A stretch of 64,000 nucleotides of DNA from Nitrososphaerales archaeon (GTDB lineage Archaea; Thermoproteota; Nitrososphaeria; Nitrososphaerales; CADDZS01). Location: positions 1 to 64,000 of the forward strand of contig JASHOD010000053.1 in NCBI GenBank assembly GCA_030041295.1. Reading direction: 5' to 3'. A program made the translations under genes and the position numbers. Positions 1 through 8,942 of the stretch are shown here, piece by piece. The notes below the pieces were generated by a model. It saw nothing but the letters and a program-made list of their open reading frames with translations. It was not told the origin of the DNA and searched no databases. The stretch's first letter is position 1, and every line of letters begins with the position of its first letter.

Positions 1-1419
1 GAGAAAGAACAGTCTCCTAAAATCTCAAACCGTCTCGCGGTCCTACCTTTAGTCAACATGACTGGAGATTCCTCTGATGAATATTTTGCAGATGGGCTTA
101 CCGAGGACATTATCGGAAGACTCTCCAATGTCAAGAGTCTTCGAGTCATAGCTCGCACTTCAATTATGTCTTACAAGGGAACGAAAAAGAGAGCTGACGA
201 AATTGGTAAAGAGCTTGGAGTTACGACGTTGTTAAGCGGTACCGTTCGCAAAGCCGAAAACAAGGTTCGCATAAGCGTGGAACTCATTGATGCGGGGACG
301 GAGGAGCGCATCTGGTCTCGAACATATCAAAAAGAGCTTCGAGACATTTTCGCGATTCAAGCACAAATGGCAAAGAGCGTTGCAGAGTCGCTTAAGGTAA
401 AACTCGCAAGGCCAGAAGAAGAGCGAGTTGAAAAATGGTGTCGCACCCCTAGTCAAAAAGCGCATAACCTCTACCTCAGAGGTCTTTATTTCCTAAACAA
501 GAGGACGCGCGATGATCTCACGAAAGCAATCTCACTTTTTGAAGAAGCGACGAAAGAGGATCCCGATCTTGCGCTTGCATGTACAGGACTTTCGGATTGC
601 TACTGCCTTCTGGGAATCTATGGCAGTATACCTCCAGATCAAGCACTGAAACCCGCCAAAGAAAATTCAATGAAAGCGATTGAGCTGGACAGCAATTTGG
701 CCGAGGCGCACGCGTCTCTTGCACACGTCATTTACCACTATGAATGGAAATGGAACATTGCTGAAAGGGAATTCAAAAAAGCCCTTAGCCTGAATCCAAA
801 TTATGCTTCAGCACATCACTGGTACTCAGAGTATCTTGGCTCAATGGGACGGATGGAGGAGGCCCTTGCAGAAATTAGAAAGGCGCAAGAGCTCGACCCG
901 CTTTCCTTGATAATCAATACACACTATGGCTTTCTTCTCTATGCGTCGGGTGACTATGAGGGCGCAATTGAGCAGTTAGGAACGGTTCTTGAGATGAATC
1001 CCAAGTTTCCTCCAGCTCACGAGATACTCGGAGTTGTGAAGGCAGAGCAGAACAACGTACTAGAAGCAGAGAGTGAGATCAGAAAAGCGATAGAGTTCTC
1101 TGGAGGAAGTTTAGGGCTTAAAGCATCTCTTGCTTATGCGTATGCGATATGCGGCAGATGGGAGGAAGCAAGAAAGATTCTATTGGAGATCAAGGATCTT
1201 TCGGATCAGTACGTTTCTCCAGATTCTATAGCTCAGGTTTTTTCTGGCCTCGGGCAAAGTGATGAGGCTTTTGCTTGGCTAGAAAAAGCGTACACCTCTC
1301 GTTCTAGTCATATCGTAGATCTGAAGATTGAGCCAGCCTTTTACAATTTGCACTCGGACCCAAGATTTTCTAGTTTTCTGAAAAAGATGAAACTATCGCA
1401 AGAAGAAGGAGAGAAGTGA
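1..1419 (+). CDS. TolB-like/TPR repeat protein (5' end outside window)
   Basis: The frame is open from base 1, so the gene begins left of the window; the ATG at 58 lies inside the conserved AVLPLVNM-GD----YFADGLTEDI block that opens the TolB-like domain of TPR-containing adenylate-cyclase-type proteins. That domain covers about the first 120 residues (RVIARTS, LSGTVRK and RIWS blocks are visible). The rest, to residue about 430, is helical tetratricopeptide repeat, ending in the family's usual tail (DEAFAWLEKAY, then a D-PRF motif). No cyclase or winged-helix domain is visible here, but one may be upstream. A scaffold or signalling role is inferred. It ends 9 nt before the peptidase gene, so the two may be cotranscribed. 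Confidence 0.85.
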   Translation, partial: EKEQSPKISNRLAVLPLVNMTGDSSDEYFADGLTEDIIGRLSNVKSLRVIARTSIMSYKGTKKRADEIGKELGVTTLLSGTVRKAENKVRISVELIDAGTEERIWSRTYQKELRDIFAIQAQMAKSVAESLKVKLARPEEERVEKWCRTPSQKAHNLYLRGLYFLNKRTRDDLTKAISLFEEATKEDPDLALACTGLSDCYCLLGIYGSIPPDQALKPAKENSMKAIELDSNLAEAHASLAHVIYHYEWKWNIAEREFKKALSLNPNYASAHHWYSEYLGSMGRMEEALAEIRKAQELDPLSLIINTHYGFLLYASGDYEGAIEQLGTVLEMNPKFPPAHEILGVVKAEQNNVLEAESEIRKAIEFSGGSLGLKASLAYAYAICGRWEEARKILLEIKDLSDQYVSPDSIAQVFSGLGQSDEAFAWLEKAYTSRSSHIVDLKIEPAFYNLHSDPRFSSFLKKMKLSQEEGEK

Positions 1420-1428
1420 TTCCTTTTT

Positions 1429-2199
1429 TTGAAAGCAGTGCCAATTCTTCCAAAATATGGATGGGTAAAAGACGAGCCTGACAAGAGGGATTATCCCTAC
1501 ATCCCTCCCGCGGAAATTGCTAGAAACCTTCCGTCAATGGTAGACCTACGCTCTAAATTCCCTAGGGTGTATAATCAGGGAAATATGAACAGCTGCACTG
1601 CAAATGCGATCGCGGCCGCAATGGAGTTTGATGAAATAAGGCAAAAAGTAGAAAAGTTTTTCGTGCCTTCAAGGCTCTTCATCTACTACAACGAAAGAGT
1701 GATGGAAGGTACCGTCAATAGTGACTCTGGCGCGCAGATTAGAAACGGAATTAAATCCGTAGCGAAACTTGGTAGTTGTCACGAGAAAGAATGGCCCTAC
1801 TTCGAGCATATGCTGAAGCTCAAACCAACGAAGAATTGTTTCCAACGCGCCCGAAGATACAATGTCTTGGAGTACCAAAGACTAAAGCACAATTTGGCCC
1901 AGATGAAATCATGCCTTGTATCGGGTTTTCCATTTGTGTTCGGAATAAAGGTCTACTCCAGTTTTGAAAGTACGGGATTAAGAAAGACAGGACACTTACA
2001 AATGCCTCGGCCTACTGAGAAATTTGTGGGGAAACACGCTGTCATAGCGGCAGGTTATGATGATTCAAGGAAGTGGTTCACAGTGAGAAACTCTTGGGGC
2101 GACTGCTGGGGGATAAAGGGATACTTTACAATTCCATACGATTACCTCCTCAACAGACACCTTTCCACAGATTTCTGGACTATCCGCGTGATAAGATAG
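1429..2199 (+). CDS. C1A papain-family cysteine peptidase
   Basis: A 256-residue papain-fold peptidase. The catalytic set is complete: Gln50 (oxyanion hole, in NQGNMNSC), Cys56, His203 (GKHAVIAAGY) and Asn221 (RNSWG). The segment DEPDKRDYPY near residue 15 and VDLRSKFP near 38 match the start of prokaryotic mature-type C1A enzymes, and no long inhibitory propeptide is seen. No signal peptide or membrane segment is visible, so it is probably cytoplasmic. The start is a TTG 9 nt after the TPR gene's stop. Substrate unknown. The family is uncommon in archaea, so transfer is possible. Confidence 0.88.
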   Translation: MKAVPILPKYGWVKDEPDKRDYPYIPPAEIARNLPSMVDLRSKFPRVYNQGNMNSCTANAIAAAMEFDEIRQKVEKFFVPSRLFIYYNERVMEGTVNSDSGAQIRNGIKSVAKLGSCHEKEWPYFEHMLKLKPTKNCFQRARRYNVLEYQRLKHNLAQMKSCLVSGFPFVFGIKVYSSFESTGLRKTGHLQMPRPTEKFVGKHAVIAAGYDDSRKWFTVRNSWGDCWGIKGYFTIPYDYLLNRHLSTDFWTIRVIR

Positions 2200-2372
2200 C
2201 TTATTCTTAGGGCATCTTGAACCTGATCGTAGGACTTAGTCTATGATCTTAGCAGAAGCAAGATGAATAATCATTAAGGGATCGGCGCAAAGACGACCCC
2301 GGCTAAAGGATGATTGAATTAGCACCCTCTTTCCTATTAATGCTTTTTATCCAGTAAGAACGGAGGGCTTTT

Positions 2373-3683
2373 GTGAGCGCCCTTAGTCTGAGAAGTGTTT
2401 ACTTCTCATATCTTCATGGATTCTCTTTTCCTCTTGACGAACTAAAAGATCCGCATTTTTCATTCCTGAATAAAGGACAGTTGTATCGAGAGCATGTCGT
2501 AGACAACAAAATAGGACGTATGAAACCCTTTGTCAAGAAAGTGGGTCAGTTAAGATCGGCGCTGGAACCCAGGAACTTGGACAAACACGAGCGCGATTAT
2601 CCCATAGGTGACCCGATCTGGGGTCCTATCAGAGACACTTACAGGAATCCCTTTACAATCGGAGGCAAAATTCCATTCTTCCCCTGCTTCCCTGTTGTTG
2701 TCGATTTCCTTCCTAGCAAGCATCGCACTTACTGCCTTAATCCTTCAGAACTCCCAGATTCAGCTTCGAAGGTCTCGCCAGATCTTTCAAAAATGAGTTT
2801 CAGTTTCTTTTACTTCCCCACAGGCTGCGTTATTTCTAGGGTGGGTCTTTACTTGGAAGCAGAGGATTATGTCCTTGACCCTTTTGACTTGATCCGAGTA
2901 TTCAAGGCCCCCAAGAAATTGTATATCTCTTTGAAGAGGGCAAGCGGGGAAGTATCGACTCTGGGGTTCCAAGAAATGATTGACGAATTAGAGTCCTTGT
3001 TTGTTGATGGAATTTGCGGATCGCATATCAAAGATAAACCGGTAACTGTCAAGAGATTTTCTATGATCGATTTTGCTGACGCCTCTGGGCCGATTAGCGT
3101 AAATCATAACCTTGACCTAATATCAAAATCGATCGAATCGACTTTTGAAAATGATGCTGCAGGCTTGCCAAATCTTTCACCGAGACTACCATTGGATGGT
3201 AATTATGAGCAAGGCATCACAGTGATCGGGGACAGATTTGGTTTCGACTGGATGCCGAAAGATCTTGAGTTTCATTTTCGTCTTGGATACAGGCGCTCAT
3301 TCAGGAATTTACTAATGCTCATTTTTGCACAACTTCAACTACAGAATCAAGTCTTCGCTCTTGAGCAAATGGGCTGGCGGGATCAGATCAAGTCAAGCAA
3401 TTTCTTGCGACAACTCAAAAACGGAGTGTCCGGACCTGCGCTTGAATGGCCGCTATCGTTTATGCATTGTTTACAGATACAGCATGCATTTGACTTGGAC
3501 CAGGTCAACAAACGTCTGTACTCCCAGCTAAGGCCTTTGATTGACAGAGACAAGGTCATAGATCAAACTACTAGCCAAATGAAGAATCGACTCACCGAAC
3601 TGGCGGATGAAACAAAGGAGGCAAATAGTACGCTAGGATCCTTCATTAACAATTTGATTTCCATTGCAAGTATCATCAAATAG
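2373..3683 (+). CDS. Hypothetical protein, 436 aa
   Basis: A long GTG-started frame with no family I recognise. The N-terminal half has many aromatic and proline residues (for example SVYFSYLHGFSFPL near the start and FFPCFPVVVDFLPS near residue 105). Residues about 280-345 carry an FRLGYRRSFRN segment followed by a Gln/Leu-rich helix. The last 60 residues look like an amphipathic coiled coil (SQMKNRLTELADETKEA) ending in a short hydrophobic helix (INNLISIASII). That tail could be a peripheral membrane or oligomerisation element. An intact frame of this length argues that it is real. It stands alone, with 173 nt upstream and 355 nt downstream. Confidence 0.6.
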   Translation: MSALSLRSVYFSYLHGFSFPLDELKDPHFSFLNKGQLYREHVVDNKIGRMKPFVKKVGQLRSALEPRNLDKHERDYPIGDPIWGPIRDTYRNPFTIGGKIPFFPCFPVVVDFLPSKHRTYCLNPSELPDSASKVSPDLSKMSFSFFYFPTGCVISRVGLYLEAEDYVLDPFDLIRVFKAPKKLYISLKRASGEVSTLGFQEMIDELESLFVDGICGSHIKDKPVTVKRFSMIDFADASGPISVNHNLDLISKSIESTFENDAAGLPNLSPRLPLDGNYEQGITVIGDRFGFDWMPKDLEFHFRLGYRRSFRNLLMLIFAQLQLQNQVFALEQMGWRDQIKSSNFLRQLKNGVSGPALEWPLSFMHCLQIQHAFDLDQVNKRLYSQLRPLIDRDKVIDQTTSQMKNRLTELADETKEANSTLGSFINNLISIASIIK

Positions 3684-4038
3684 TCGCGAACAGGATCCTC
3701 TTTGATTTATTTGCCGCAAAATACGCGGCCAGTGTTAAACATACAACCTTGATTAGTTCTAATTTTCCGAGGGAAACTCCTAATGGAAAGGTTGCATCGC
3801 AAATTGAATTCGAGTGTCTCGAATCATTAGTCAGAGACGCTCTCCTGAATTATCTCCTGCAAAATGGAGTTAAGAATCTAGTGTCACGGAGATTACGGCA
3901 AGGGATAGGCAGAAGGGACTAAAGGCTACTCTCAGGCTCGGATGAAAGGATCATCATCTACTGTCCAAGAGAAAACCGAGGTCCCCATGGGAACGCATAA
4001 CTACGCAGACGCACATAATTCAAATTGTTTCCAGAAAA
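3684..4038. other. Intergenic region with a possible degraded ORF
   Basis: No recognised gene. One plus frame stays open without a break from the 3' end of the preceding gene to a TAA at 3920-3922, and reads like protein (FECLESLVRDALLNYLLQNG). Its only plausible start is a TTG at 3749, giving 57 residues. It could be a short gene or a remnant; I cannot decide. The remainder, 3923-4038, shows nothing I can name. Confidence 0.25.
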
Positions 4039-4209
4039 ATGAGTGAATTCGACGACGAAGAGGGAAGACTAAGAAAGCTTTACGATCAAGCGCGAATCCA
4101 AGGCGATAAGAAGAAGAAAAAGGAGTACAAGGAGAAGCTAGTTGAATTGAATCGCGACAGAAAACAGGCGATCCGCTCGAAGAGAAGAGAAAACTCAGAG
4201 CTCTCTTGA
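4039..4209 (+). CDS. Small highly charged protein, 56 aa
   Basis: ATG at 4039 to TGA at 4207-4209. The product is almost entirely charged and predicted helical: an acidic start (MSEFDDEEGRLRKLYDQARI), a Lys run near residue 25, then EYKEKLVELNRDRKQAIRSK. A basic, coiled-coil-like protein of this size could bind nucleic acid, but no family is recognised. The skewed composition (almost no hydrophobics except periodic Leu/Ile) suggests a real helix rather than a chance frame. Confidence 0.45.
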   Translation: MSEFDDEEGRLRKLYDQARIQGDKKKKKEYKEKLVELNRDRKQAIRSKRRENSELS

Positions 4210-4372
4210 ATGCAGATTCTTTTTCAACACTGGGTAATTTTCTTCAATTCGGCGCCTACTAGCAGGAAATGTCTTGCAAGAAAGGAAATGATTCTAGTCG
4301 ATAGCCATTGTACACCCTTTATAACTATGCAGGAGTCTAAACAAGGATTTCAGGCTACCAGTACGGCTTATT

Positions 4373-5347
4373 CTACTTCTTCTCCAACCGTTTCAGAATC
4401 TCGAGAGCTTTCAAAGTTAACATCTTGCTTGGCTCTCCTACCTTCTCTAGCGAGAAAGGAGTCGGGGCCTGCTTTGGATGCTTGGCATACCACTTTGCAA
4501 TACCCCCATAATCATCGAGATCAGGATGAACGGCGTCGAGGATCCATTTACCATCCGATTTTTGTCTTTTCTTCTTCAAAACCGAAATTGCATGCTCTAA
4601 TCTCTTGTCATCCGTATATCCCAGCTCTGTCATGAAATCCAATCCAACTAGGAGGTCGTAGTAATAATGAACTGGATAGTGAAAACGGTACCAGGGCTCG
4701 TAATGATCCCCTTGCTTATGGAGCTCTCTTTCAAGGAAAAACTCGGCCCCTCTTTCAACCGCCTCCTTCATCGAGCGGCTCCATTTCTCCTTGGGATACA
4801 CCGCGAATGTGCTCAAGGGTTCCCAGGAATCCAGATTTCTCCCGCTACCGAAGCAAGACCATCCGCCAAGATCAGATTGATTTTGGACGAACCACTGAAA
4901 CGCGCTTCTCACTTTTGGGTGATCTTCATAACCAAATTTCACGAGCGCTCTTGCAGTATTTCCAACAACGCAGAGATGGCTTGTCTTTCCTCCGTCAATC
5001 CCAAACCCACCGTCAGACTTTGCAAAACGCTTAATCCACAATTGACAAGCTTTCTCAATTCTTGGATCATCATCTTTTGTGAGTCCTAGATCAGACAATA
5101 TCAAGAGCATCCAGTTTGTCGAGAGATACTTTGGGCGATAGAGGCTTTCCTCTCCAACCCACCAACCGCCTGGATTCTGTTTAGAGAGTATATCGTATGC
5201 CCAGCCGCTCTGCGTGATCTCTTTCTTAGCTGACTTGACTTCAGGATCGTTTACTGACTTGCCAAGCAATCTCGTGAGAGTAAGATACCTAATAGATGGC
5301 TGATCACCTTCCAATAACCAGTCAATCGTTGAAGAATTTGTTTTCAA
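4373..5347 (-). CDS. Prenyltransferase/squalene-oxidase-repeat (alpha/alpha-toroid) protein
   Basis: A 324-residue soluble protein made of alpha/alpha-toroid repeats like those in terpenoid cyclases and prenyltransferase-like proteins. Repeat hallmarks are visible: NPGGWWVGEE near residue 58, KSDGGFGIDGG near 110, DLGGWSCFG near 155, and SDGKWILDAVHPDLDDYGG near 265, with PSIRYLTLTRLLG at the N-terminus. It is about half the length of a squalene-hopene cyclase and lacks a DXDD acid motif, so cyclase activity is unlikely. Similar proteins are usually annotated only as prenyltransferase-repeat proteins. It is monocistronic as far as I can see. Function unknown. Confidence 0.75.
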   Translation of the reverse strand: MKTNSSTIDWLLEGDQPSIRYLTLTRLLGKSVNDPEVKSAKKEITQSGWAYDILSKQNPGGWWVGEESLYRPKYLSTNWMLLILSDLGLTKDDDPRIEKACQLWIKRFAKSDGGFGIDGGKTSHLCVVGNTARALVKFGYEDHPKVRSAFQWFVQNQSDLGGWSCFGSGRNLDSWEPLSTFAVYPKEKWSRSMKEAVERGAEFFLERELHKQGDHYEPWYRFHYPVHYYYDLLVGLDFMTELGYTDDKRLEHAISVLKKKRQKSDGKWILDAVHPDLDDYGGIAKWYAKHPKQAPTPFSLEKVGEPSKMLTLKALEILKRLEKK

Positions 5348-5451
5348 AAAGAGACTCTCAGCGAGATGAACTTTGACCCGATATTAAGATCCCTTTTCTG
5401 TCGGAGAGAAAAAGAGTCATCTGAACTAGGCCCTTCCTTTTCGAGCCATAT

Positions 5452-6082
5452 TTACCGTCCTACAGGCTCGTCCACGATATTACACCCTTTGAATTTCGAT
5501 CTTCTGACGAAATCTAGGATTTGACCTTCAGTGTAAGCTGATCTGAGCAGCATGTGCTCGAAGATTTGCTTTGTCATGTAGGAATTCAACCAACCTAGTT
5601 TCAGCCTATCCACGTACTGATCCAATTCTGCCTTCGATACTTCCTTTCGCATATCAATTATGAGTGCCTCACTTTGGGGGTCATTTCAAAACCCTGAATA
5701 TATTATCCAACATTCTAACAGGGTCGGGAAAATTCTTGAATGCTGAGGTGCAGATTACAAAATCAAAGCTTTCATTCGCAAAAGGCACGTATGCAGCGTC
5801 GCCATGGCGAAATTCGATTTGTTCTGCATCTAAATGAGCAGCTCTTGCCTTTTCTGTTGCAATCTTCACAAATGTTTTGCTAATGTCCAATCCGACGATC
5901 CTGTATCTACCTAATTTTGCAATTTCAATAGATAAATAACCTGGATCTGGAGCTACTTCGAATATGCTCCCTGCTTCTCTTCTTCCCTGCATATGGCTAA
6001 TAGCTAACTTTGCCCATGATTTATACTGCTTAATGCTCTTTTTCTGAATATTAGAGTACCACTTTGCAATGAGACCCTCCAT
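5452..6082 (-). pseudogene. Class I SAM methyltransferase, frameshifted
   Basis: Two adjacent minus frames together make one methyltransferase. Frame 1 (6082 to 5681) starts MEGLIAKWYSNIQKKS, has the AdoMet loop (FEVAPDPGYLSIEIAKLG), the acidic end of beta-2 (GLDISKTF) and motif IV (FDFVICTSAFKNF), and ends at NIFRVLK followed by TGA. In intact relatives RVLK is followed by PGG-ALIID. That continuation is in another frame just downstream (EALIIDMRKEV) and runs to 5452 through the conserved HMLLRSAYT segment. The break is next to a run of five C (5676-5680), a typical place for a one-base indel. Either the gene is dead or the assembly has a single error. Confidence 0.8.
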
Positions 6083-6084
6083 TG

Positions 6085-6228
6085 CTACTCTTTGTAGGCC
6101 TTCTTCCTCTTTTCGGGCACTGGTCTGTAGGCACCGGTCTCCGGGCTTGCCATAGTCATTCCTGCACTTTCTTTAATGACGATGAGCCATTGGAAGAGGA
6201 ATATTCCTAGCTCACTTTCGATAATCAC
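6085..6228 (-). CDS. Possible small protein, 47 aa
   Basis: A GTG-started frame (6228-6226) ending two bases before the methyltransferase ATG at 6082, so translation could be coupled. The product has a hydrophobic stretch near residues 8-18 (GIFLFQWLIVI) and a basic tail (PVPEKRKKAYKE). No family is recognised. A perfect inverted repeat lies directly upstream at 6230-6258, where a promoter or operator for this pair would be. Weakly supported. Confidence 0.3.
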   Translation of the reverse strand: MIIESELGIFLFQWLIVIKESAGMTMASPETGAYRPVPEKRKKAYKE

Positions 6229-6229
6229 T

Positions 6230-6258
6230 TTTAATCATCACTCAAAGTGATGATTAAA
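6230..6258. promoter_or_regulatory. 13-bp perfect inverted repeat in divergent intergenic region
   Basis: The left arm TTTAATCATCACT (6230-6242) is exactly repeated in reverse complement at 6246-6258, with only CAA between. It lies between the minus-strand methyltransferase pair and the plus-strand oxidoreductase, so it could be an operator for either or both. The RNA could also fold into a hairpin, but no U-tract follows on either strand, which argues against a terminator. Confidence 0.55.
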
Positions 6259-6376
6259 CACGTCTACAATGCGACAGCGTCGAAACTACTTCAAAAGTCG
6301 TATTAGCACTAAGAGAACACGTTGACTGAGGGTGGGGACGTAAGGTATCATGCAAGAAGTCGTACATAATGATGTT

Positions 6377-7387
6377 ATGAAACGAAATGTCAATCGCCAA
6401 TGGTTACTAAATTCAAGACCCGAAGGAATGGTAAGCGAGAATAACTTTCGCCTGGCCGAATCTGACATTCCCAAGCCAAAAATGGGAGAGGTGTTAGTCC
6501 GAGTTCTCTGGCTCTCATTTGATCCAACTCAACGAGGTTGGATGGCAAGAGACACTTACGTTCCAAAAATTCCTCTCGGTGAAGTTATGAGATCCTTTGC
6601 CGTTGGGGAAGTAATAGAATCTAACAACAATCCCGATTACAACGTCGGAGAACTCGTGACTGGTTTGTTTGGCTGGCAAGATTACATCGCAACCGATGGA
6701 AAAGGCATGACGGGAATGCGAAAGGTTCCAAAAGGAATTCCTCCTAACCTTGCCCTAAGTTTGTTCGGCATAACAGGCCTTTCTGCCTATTTTGGAGTAA
6801 ACGATATCGGTCAGTGCAAGTCCGGTGAGACTTTTGTAGTCTCTGCGGCAGCAGGTGCAGTTGGATCTATAGCTGGACAGGTAGCGAAGAAGATCAAAGG
6901 ATGTCGCACGATAGGCATTGCGGGTGGGAAGGCAAAATGTGATTGGATTGTCAAGGAAGCGGGGTTTGATGGTGCAATAGATTATCACTCCGAGGATGTT
7001 GGAAAACGCCTTTCAGAGCTTTGTCCCCAAGGCATAGATGTCTACTTTGACAATGTCGGCGGTCCAATACTAGATATGGTACTGGAACGAATCAATCTCC
7101 ATGCCCGAATAGTTCTGTGCGGCTCCATATCGCGTTACAACACAAATGTTCCCTTTGGTCCCTCAAATTACTTCAATCTCACGGCTCGTAGAGCGAGAAT
7201 GGAAGGGTTTCTGGTTCTAGATTATGCACAGCGTTATCCTGAAGCAGTTCAAGCTCTAGCGAAATGGTTAGCTGAAGACAAGCTCAAACAAAAAGAAGAT
7301 ATCGAAACAGGATTGGAGAACGCTCCCAAGGCTTTCATGAAACTTTTCAAAGGAGAGAATTTTGGAAAGCAGCTGCTGAAGATCTGA
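6377..7387 (+). CDS. NADP-dependent MDR oxidoreductase (CurA/leukotriene B4 dehydrogenase-like)
   Basis: A 336-residue zinc-independent medium-chain dehydrogenase/reductase. The N-terminus (NRQWLLNSRPEG) is the family signature, followed by a GroES-like domain with SFDPTQRGWM. The Rossmann segment is VSAAAGAVGSIAGQVAKKIKG, with the NADPH loop IAGGKAKC after it. Relatives reduce enone double bonds (15-oxoprostaglandin, curcumin) or quinones; the natural substrate here is unknown. I prefer the ATG at 6377 because homologues begin near NRQW; an in-frame ATG also exists at 6350. The palindrome at 6230-6258 lies upstream. Confidence 0.9.
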   Translation: MKRNVNRQWLLNSRPEGMVSENNFRLAESDIPKPKMGEVLVRVLWLSFDPTQRGWMARDTYVPKIPLGEVMRSFAVGEVIESNNNPDYNVGELVTGLFGWQDYIATDGKGMTGMRKVPKGIPPNLALSLFGITGLSAYFGVNDIGQCKSGETFVVSAAAGAVGSIAGQVAKKIKGCRTIGIAGGKAKCDWIVKEAGFDGAIDYHSEDVGKRLSELCPQGIDVYFDNVGGPILDMVLERINLHARIVLCGSISRYNTNVPFGPSNYFNLTARRARMEGFLVLDYAQRYPEAVQALAKWLAEDKLKQKEDIETGLENAPKAFMKLFKGENFGKQLLKI

Positions 7388-7684
7388 AATTCGTAATTGA
7401 TTGACTATTTCTGAGGCAAGGCGCACCGAACTTGAGTTAGAGTTCTAGGTGTCTCCCGTGAACACTTAATCCCCAAATAGCTGAACTGCTCCTAGCACAA
7501 AGCCAAGAGGAATCAAAGGCAAAATGGCTATGGATAAGCCATTGTTTGTATCTATTTTTGCTAGGCCATTGAGTATGTTTGAAGACGAATCTTGGGCAAC
7601 TCTCGCTATCTTCAGTACATTACCCGCCAAAATTAAGGCAGCAGGGCAATCAATTTCTAACTCCTGAGATTTACATTCAAGTCA
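7388..7684. other. Intergenic region; weak ORFs on both strands
   Basis: No supported gene. The minus frame from 7681 to a TAA at 7468-7466 is open for 71 codons and reads protein-like, with a hydrophobic end (IAILPLIPLGFVLGAVQLF), but has no ATG, GTG or early TTG. A plus-strand 47-codon ATG frame (7524-7667) overlaps it. At most one is real; the minus frame could be a gene remnant. Confidence 0.25.
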
Positions 7685-8881
7685 ATGAATAACATTACTT
7701 CGGACATCCTTCTTAGCGATGTCAAAGATTACGAGGATGAAATAATCAAGATTAGGAGGGAGCTCCATTCGAACCCCGAACTCTCTTACCAAGAGGTGCA
7801 GACGGCCAAATTAGTAGCTTCGAAACTCCGTTCGCTCGGAATCGAGGTCAAAGAACACGTGGGAGGAACCGGCGTTGTCGGTCTTCTGAAAGGCGAGGGA
7901 GGAAGAAAGGGGAAAACCGTTGCTCTCCGCGCGGACATGGACGCACTCCCGGTTCTTGAAAACGTCGACGTCCCCTTCAAATCGAAAAACAGCGGGATCA
8001 TGCACGCATGCGGTCACGACACGCACGTTGCAATGCTCCTTGGAACCGCGATGCTACTTTCAAAGCATCGTAGCGACCTTCAGGGCTCTGTCAAATTTCT
8101 ATTTCAGCCCGCGGAGGAGCACGGCGGACGGGGCGGGGCCGAGCCGATGATCGAGGATGGCGCTATGAATGGCGTTGACTATGTCTTTGGCTTGCATATC
8201 GAGTCCGATTGGCCATCGGTCACATTTACTCTCCGGGGCGGACCAATCATGGCGTCGCCGGACGCCTTCAAGATAAGGGTTATTGGTAGAGGAGGCCACG
8301 GTTCTCGCCCCGATGTCGCAATAGACCCGATTTACGTTTCATCGCAAGTGATTTCTGCAATTCAAGGGGTTACGAGCAGACTCACCGACCAGAGAAGGCC
8401 GCTTGTCATCTCCGTCTGCTCGATTCATTCTGGGACGAAGGACAACATTATCCCGGACGAAGCCTTCCTCGAGGGAACGATTCGCACTCTGGACGAAAAG
8501 ACACGCCGGGAAGTCAAGGCAAAATTCCAAAAAACTGTAAGGTCGGTTTGTAAGGCCCACGGAGCGCAATGTGAGATTCAAATGATGAAAGACGCGTACC
8601 CCGTGACGGTGAACGATCCGAAGGTTACCCCAAAGGTCTTTCAAATTTTGAAATCGATCAAGGGGTCCAAAACCCGAGAATGCGAACCGCGAATGGGGGG
8701 TGAGGACATGTCCAGGTTCCTCCAAAAGGCACCAGGAGCTTTTTACTTTCTGGGAACGAGGAATCCGAAGAAGGGGTGCGTAGCGCCTAACCACAGCTCG
8801 AAATTCAAAGTTGACGAAGACGTCCTAAAATACGGTTCGGTTTCTCTCGCACTACTCGCGATGGTATTTGGCGCAGCGTGA
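7685..8881 (+). CDS. M20 family amidohydrolase/metallopeptidase
   Basis: A 398-residue M20D-type amidohydrolase (IAA-amino-acid hydrolase/N-acyl-amino-acid amidohydrolase class). Visible features: RRELHSNPELSYQE at residues 24-37, LRADMDALPV near 81-90, the di-metal motif MHACGHDTH (Cys109, His111, His114), the catalytic pair Glu144-Glu145 in QPAEE, GLHIESD near 170, and MGGEDMSRF in the C-terminal catalytic part. The middle is the dimerisation domain (RGGHGSRPD). Likely role: hydrolysis of N-acyl or small peptide amides in the cytoplasm. The gene is distinctly richer in G+C than its left neighbours, as are the genes to 12.2 kb, suggesting a different history. Confidence 0.92.
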   Translation: MNNITSDILLSDVKDYEDEIIKIRRELHSNPELSYQEVQTAKLVASKLRSLGIEVKEHVGGTGVVGLLKGEGGRKGKTVALRADMDALPVLENVDVPFKSKNSGIMHACGHDTHVAMLLGTAMLLSKHRSDLQGSVKFLFQPAEEHGGRGGAEPMIEDGAMNGVDYVFGLHIESDWPSVTFTLRGGPIMASPDAFKIRVIGRGGHGSRPDVAIDPIYVSSQVISAIQGVTSRLTDQRRPLVISVCSIHSGTKDNIIPDEAFLEGTIRTLDEKTRREVKAKFQKTVRSVCKAHGAQCEIQMMKDAYPVTVNDPKVTPKVFQILKSIKGSKTRECEPRMGGEDMSRFLQKAPGAFYFLGTRNPKKGCVAPNHSSKFKVDEDVLKYGSVSLALLAMVFGAA

Positions 8882-8942
8882 AAAAAAGAGAGAAGGCACG
8901 GAAGGCCGCTCAGCTTTCGGATGCCTAACGCGTGGTAGCCCA

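Noticed and set aside
4210-5089. Plus-strand frames of 141, 140 and 75 codons
   Set aside because: They lie mostly opposite the toroid protein gene and have no recognisable domain; shadows of the minus-strand gene.
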